From positions 1-20,213 of the IMG/VR virus record IMGVR_UViG_3300022073_000049: a stretch of 20,213 nt of DNA. One strand, written 5' to 3'. The position numbers were made by a program, and so were the translations under genes. Within the stretch, counting starts at the first letter, position 1. The number at the start of each line of letters is the position of its first letter. Origin of the DNA: a virus. Below are positions 18,699 to 20,213 of the stretch, piece after piece. Below the pieces are notes generated by a model that saw nothing but the letters and a program-made list of their open reading frames with translations, made no database searches and was not told the DNA's origin.

Positions 18699-19337
18699 AT
18701 GAAGAAGGGAGACGAATCGGCAGCACCCAGGAAGTCAGCGAATAGGGCCCAGGTAGCAAAGCCCGCGAAGAAGATGGGTCGACCGACTGACTATTCTCCA
18801 GAATACGCTGAGCAGGCGAAGAAACTGGCAGTGATGGGGTTTGACGATGAGGATGTTGCGTTCTTCTTCGGTGTAAACCTGCTAGACCTTGCCTTGTGGG
18901 CTGTTAGGCATCCCGACTTCCTCGCGGCAATGTCCCCTGCCGATGAGGAAATTGAAGCCTATCGGTCGAAGCGGCGCGAAAGGGCTGAAAAGAGAAACGC
19001 ATGGAAGCGCAAGGCGATAGCTAGCAGCCCTTCCAAGCGCGTTGAAAACAGTACGAGGGCTAGGATTTACGCGGCGCTGAAGGGTAGAGGCGATGGTGCC
19101 CTCTTCGGCCGGCTCGGTTATAGCGCCGACGCACTTGTCGCTCATATCGAGGCTCAGTTTGCGCCAGGTATGAGCTGGCAGAATTACGGGAAGTGGCATA
19201 TCGACCACAAGAAGCCTGTGGCCCTGTTCGATCAGACCGAAGAAGCGCAATTTCTAGAATGCTGGGCGCTCGATAACCTTCAGCCGCTATGGGCTCTGGA
19301 TAACGCCAAAAAGGGGGCAAGATATGTCGGCTCCTAA
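18699..19337 (+). CDS. HNH endonuclease with terminase-small-like N-terminus, 212 aa
   Basis: Residues ~26-78 (KMGRPTDYSPEYAEQAKKLA, VMGFDDEDVAFFFGVNLLDL) form an HTH like that of the terminase small subunit encoded next door; the YxxxYAxQAKK start of the helix is shared. A charged linker (~83-118) leads to the nuclease part: ARIYAALKGRGDGALFGRLG, then WQNYGKWHIDHKKPVALFDQ with IDH 168-170, then CWALDNLQPLWALDNAKKGA with N193 and N202. This WHIDHxxP...NLQPLWxxDN pattern marks phage HNH proteins near cos or terminase genes, some of which take part in packaging (HK97 gp74 is one known example). GAGG lies eight bases before ATG 18699. Overlaps the terminase gene by 14 bases. Confidence 0.85.
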   Translation: MKKGDESAAPRKSANRAQVAKPAKKMGRPTDYSPEYAEQAKKLAVMGFDDEDVAFFFGVNLLDLALWAVRHPDFLAAMSPADEEIEAYRSKRRERAEKRNAWKRKAIASSPSKRVENSTRARIYAALKGRGDGALFGRLGYSADALVAHIEAQFAPGMSWQNYGKWHIDHKKPVALFDQTEEAQFLECWALDNLQPLWALDNAKKGARYVGS

Positions 19338-19824
19338 AGGGAATCAGTATGCGAAAGGCAACAAGGGCGGTGGACGCCTGAGCACCTACCAAGCAAAGTA
19401 TGCGCAGCAGGCTAAGAAGGCGTGCGAGGCCGGCTTTACCGACAAGGAAATTGCGGAGCTTCTTGGTTGCAATCAGAGCACGCTGTATCGGTGGAAGGCT
19501 GAGCATGAAGAGTTTGCGCAAGCCCTAAAGGTCGGAAAGTGCAAAGCAGACGATCGAGTTGAGCTTTCCCTCTACCATCGCGCGCTCGGCTACAGCCATC
19601 CAGAGGTTGATATCAGGGTGGTCGAAGGTCAGATCGTCCAGACCCCATTGATCAAGCACTACCCGCCGGACACGACTGCCGCGATCTTCTGGCTGAAGAA
19701 CCGCCGCAAGGAAGAGTGGCGCGACAAGGTGGACGTTGACCACGGCATTCAAGAGGACAGCCCGCTCGCGTCGTTGTTCGCCCAGCTGGCCGGCAAGACC
19801 CTGAAGCCAGGGGGTTCTGAATGA
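19324..19824 (+). CDS. terS: Terminase small subunit, 166 aa
   Basis: The DNA-recognition subunit of the packaging motor. The start MSAPKGNQYAKGNKGGGRLS, the HTH YAQQAKKACEAGFTDKEIAELLGCNQSTLYRWKAEHEEF (~25-63), the segment VELSLYHRALGYSHPEVDIR and the C-terminal PPDTTAAIFWLKNRRKEEWRDK are all typical of the small terminase of cos- or pac-type siphoviruses. AAGGGGG lies just upstream of ATG 19324. The stop overlaps the next gene (ATGA), and the terminase large subunit starts 265 bases further on. Confident. Confidence 0.9.
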   Translation: MSAPKGNQYAKGNKGGGRLSTYQAKYAQQAKKACEAGFTDKEIAELLGCNQSTLYRWKAEHEEFAQALKVGKCKADDRVELSLYHRALGYSHPEVDIRVVEGQIVQTPLIKHYPPDTTAAIFWLKNRRKEEWRDKVDVDHGIQEDSPLASLFAQLAGKTLKPGGSE

Positions 19825-20096
19825 CCGACAGCAAGAAGCCGGCCCTTGCGCCTGTCGTCACGATCCACCCACATACGCTACGCGACGTGCCGGCTGTGCT
19901 GCGCTCGATAGCTGATCGCATTGAAGGAGGCGAGTTCGGCGATGCGACGCAATGCGCGGTGGTGCTGAACGGCGATATGCTGGAGATATTCGCCATCGGA
20001 GACTGCGACCCGACCGACGCCCATTACCTGCTCTGCTGCGGCGCCGCCCGCATGCAGGAGCCGCTGCTTCGCAAGGGCCTGGGCGCTGATGGCTGA
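19821..20096 (+). CDS. Phage hypothetical protein, 91 aa
   Basis: A small protein between the two terminase genes. The segment DVPAVLRSIADRIEGGEFGD, then ATQCAVVLNGDMLEIFAIGD, then DAHYLLCCGAARMQEPLLRK suggests a small alpha/beta domain; this L-R-x-I-A-D-x-I-E-x-G-x-x-G pattern occurs in other phage hypothetical proteins that I recall, without known function. ATGA overlap with terminase small upstream, and its stop overlaps the start of terminase large. Likely cytoplasmic. Confidence 0.75.
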   Translation: MTDSKKPALAPVVTIHPHTLRDVPAVLRSIADRIEGGEFGDATQCAVVLNGDMLEIFAIGDCDPTDAHYLLCCGAARMQEPLLRKGLGADG

Positions 20097-20213
20097 GCGC
20101 GTCGAGTTTCCGCCCATCGAGGAGCTGGACCCGGCCCTGCTCGAGCAGGCGCTGGCCGATCCTCTTTGGCGGCTGGACAACCTCTACATGGTGAAGACCA
20201 AAGAGGACGAGGA
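20089..20213 (+). CDS. terL: Terminase large subunit, N-terminal fragment
   Basis: Starts at ATG 20089, overlapping the previous gene by eight bases, and runs off the window. The 41 visible residues include MAERVEFPPIEELDPALLEQ and ADPLWRLDNLYMVKTKED. The unit DPLWRLxNLYxxxxKxx is the usual opening of phage large terminases, where the ATPase domain follows. Its place directly after terminase small supports the call. No ATPase motifs are visible yet because they lie downstream of the cut. Confidence 0.8.
   Translation, partial: MAERVEFPPIEELDPALLEQALADPLWRLDNLYMVKTKEDE

Overview
The window looks like the early and packaging-proximal part of a tailed, probably temperate, double-stranded DNA phage or prophage of a high-GC gammaproteobacterium, most likely Pseudomonas. 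The basis is the gene set (Bet/RecT annealase, YqaJ exonuclease, SSB, RdgC, a Ref-like nuclease, a RuvC-like resolvase, a cytosine methyltransferase, a lambda O/P-like replication pair, terminase), codons ending in G or C, tight ATGA/TTGA/GTGA overlaps between genes, and many small orphan genes. No integrase, complete CI-type repressor, lysis gene or virion gene is visible, and no tRNA or CRISPR array was seen.

Layout. (1) 1-5116, leftward: an S24-like small protein, YqaJ-type exonuclease, Bet/RecT annealase, a double-HTH protein, a coiled-coil protein and four small orphans, the last cut by the window edge. (2) 5150-9717, rightward: HTH protein, ssb, an HNH protein, rdgC, a 33-residue membrane peptide, a DUF1367-like protein, a Ref-like RecA-dependent nuclease, two orphans and a RuvC-like resolvase. 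(3) 9726-14256, rightward: an extended -10 promoter and a structured leader, a small HTH protein, a C5 cytosine methyltransferase with an HNH gene nested inside it, then a replication initiator that carries four iterons plus an AT-rich triplet (probable origin), a DnaC-like helicase loader and a small membrane protein. (4) 14216-17522, leftward: an accessory operon of eight small genes, mostly unrecognised. (5) 17523-18261: a control region with operator-like repeats, a gene remnant and a candidate structured RNA. (6) 18262-20213, rightward: a small orphan, a sigma70-like promoter, an HNH protein with a terminase-small-like N-terminus, terminase small subunit, an orphan, and the start of terminase large subunit.

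How it fits together: blocks 1 and 2 form a recombination set (resection, annealing, ssDNA coating, RecA modulation, junction cleavage). Block 3 starts replication and methylates DNA. Block 6 packages it. The strongest oddities are the HNH gene nested out of frame in the methyltransferase while the methyltransferase frame stays open across the whole 681-nt insert; the DNA-level iterons in the initiator gene; a family of hairpin-plus-Shine-Dalgarno leaders shared by the two leftward operons; and a long hairpin RNA candidate near 17.9 kb.
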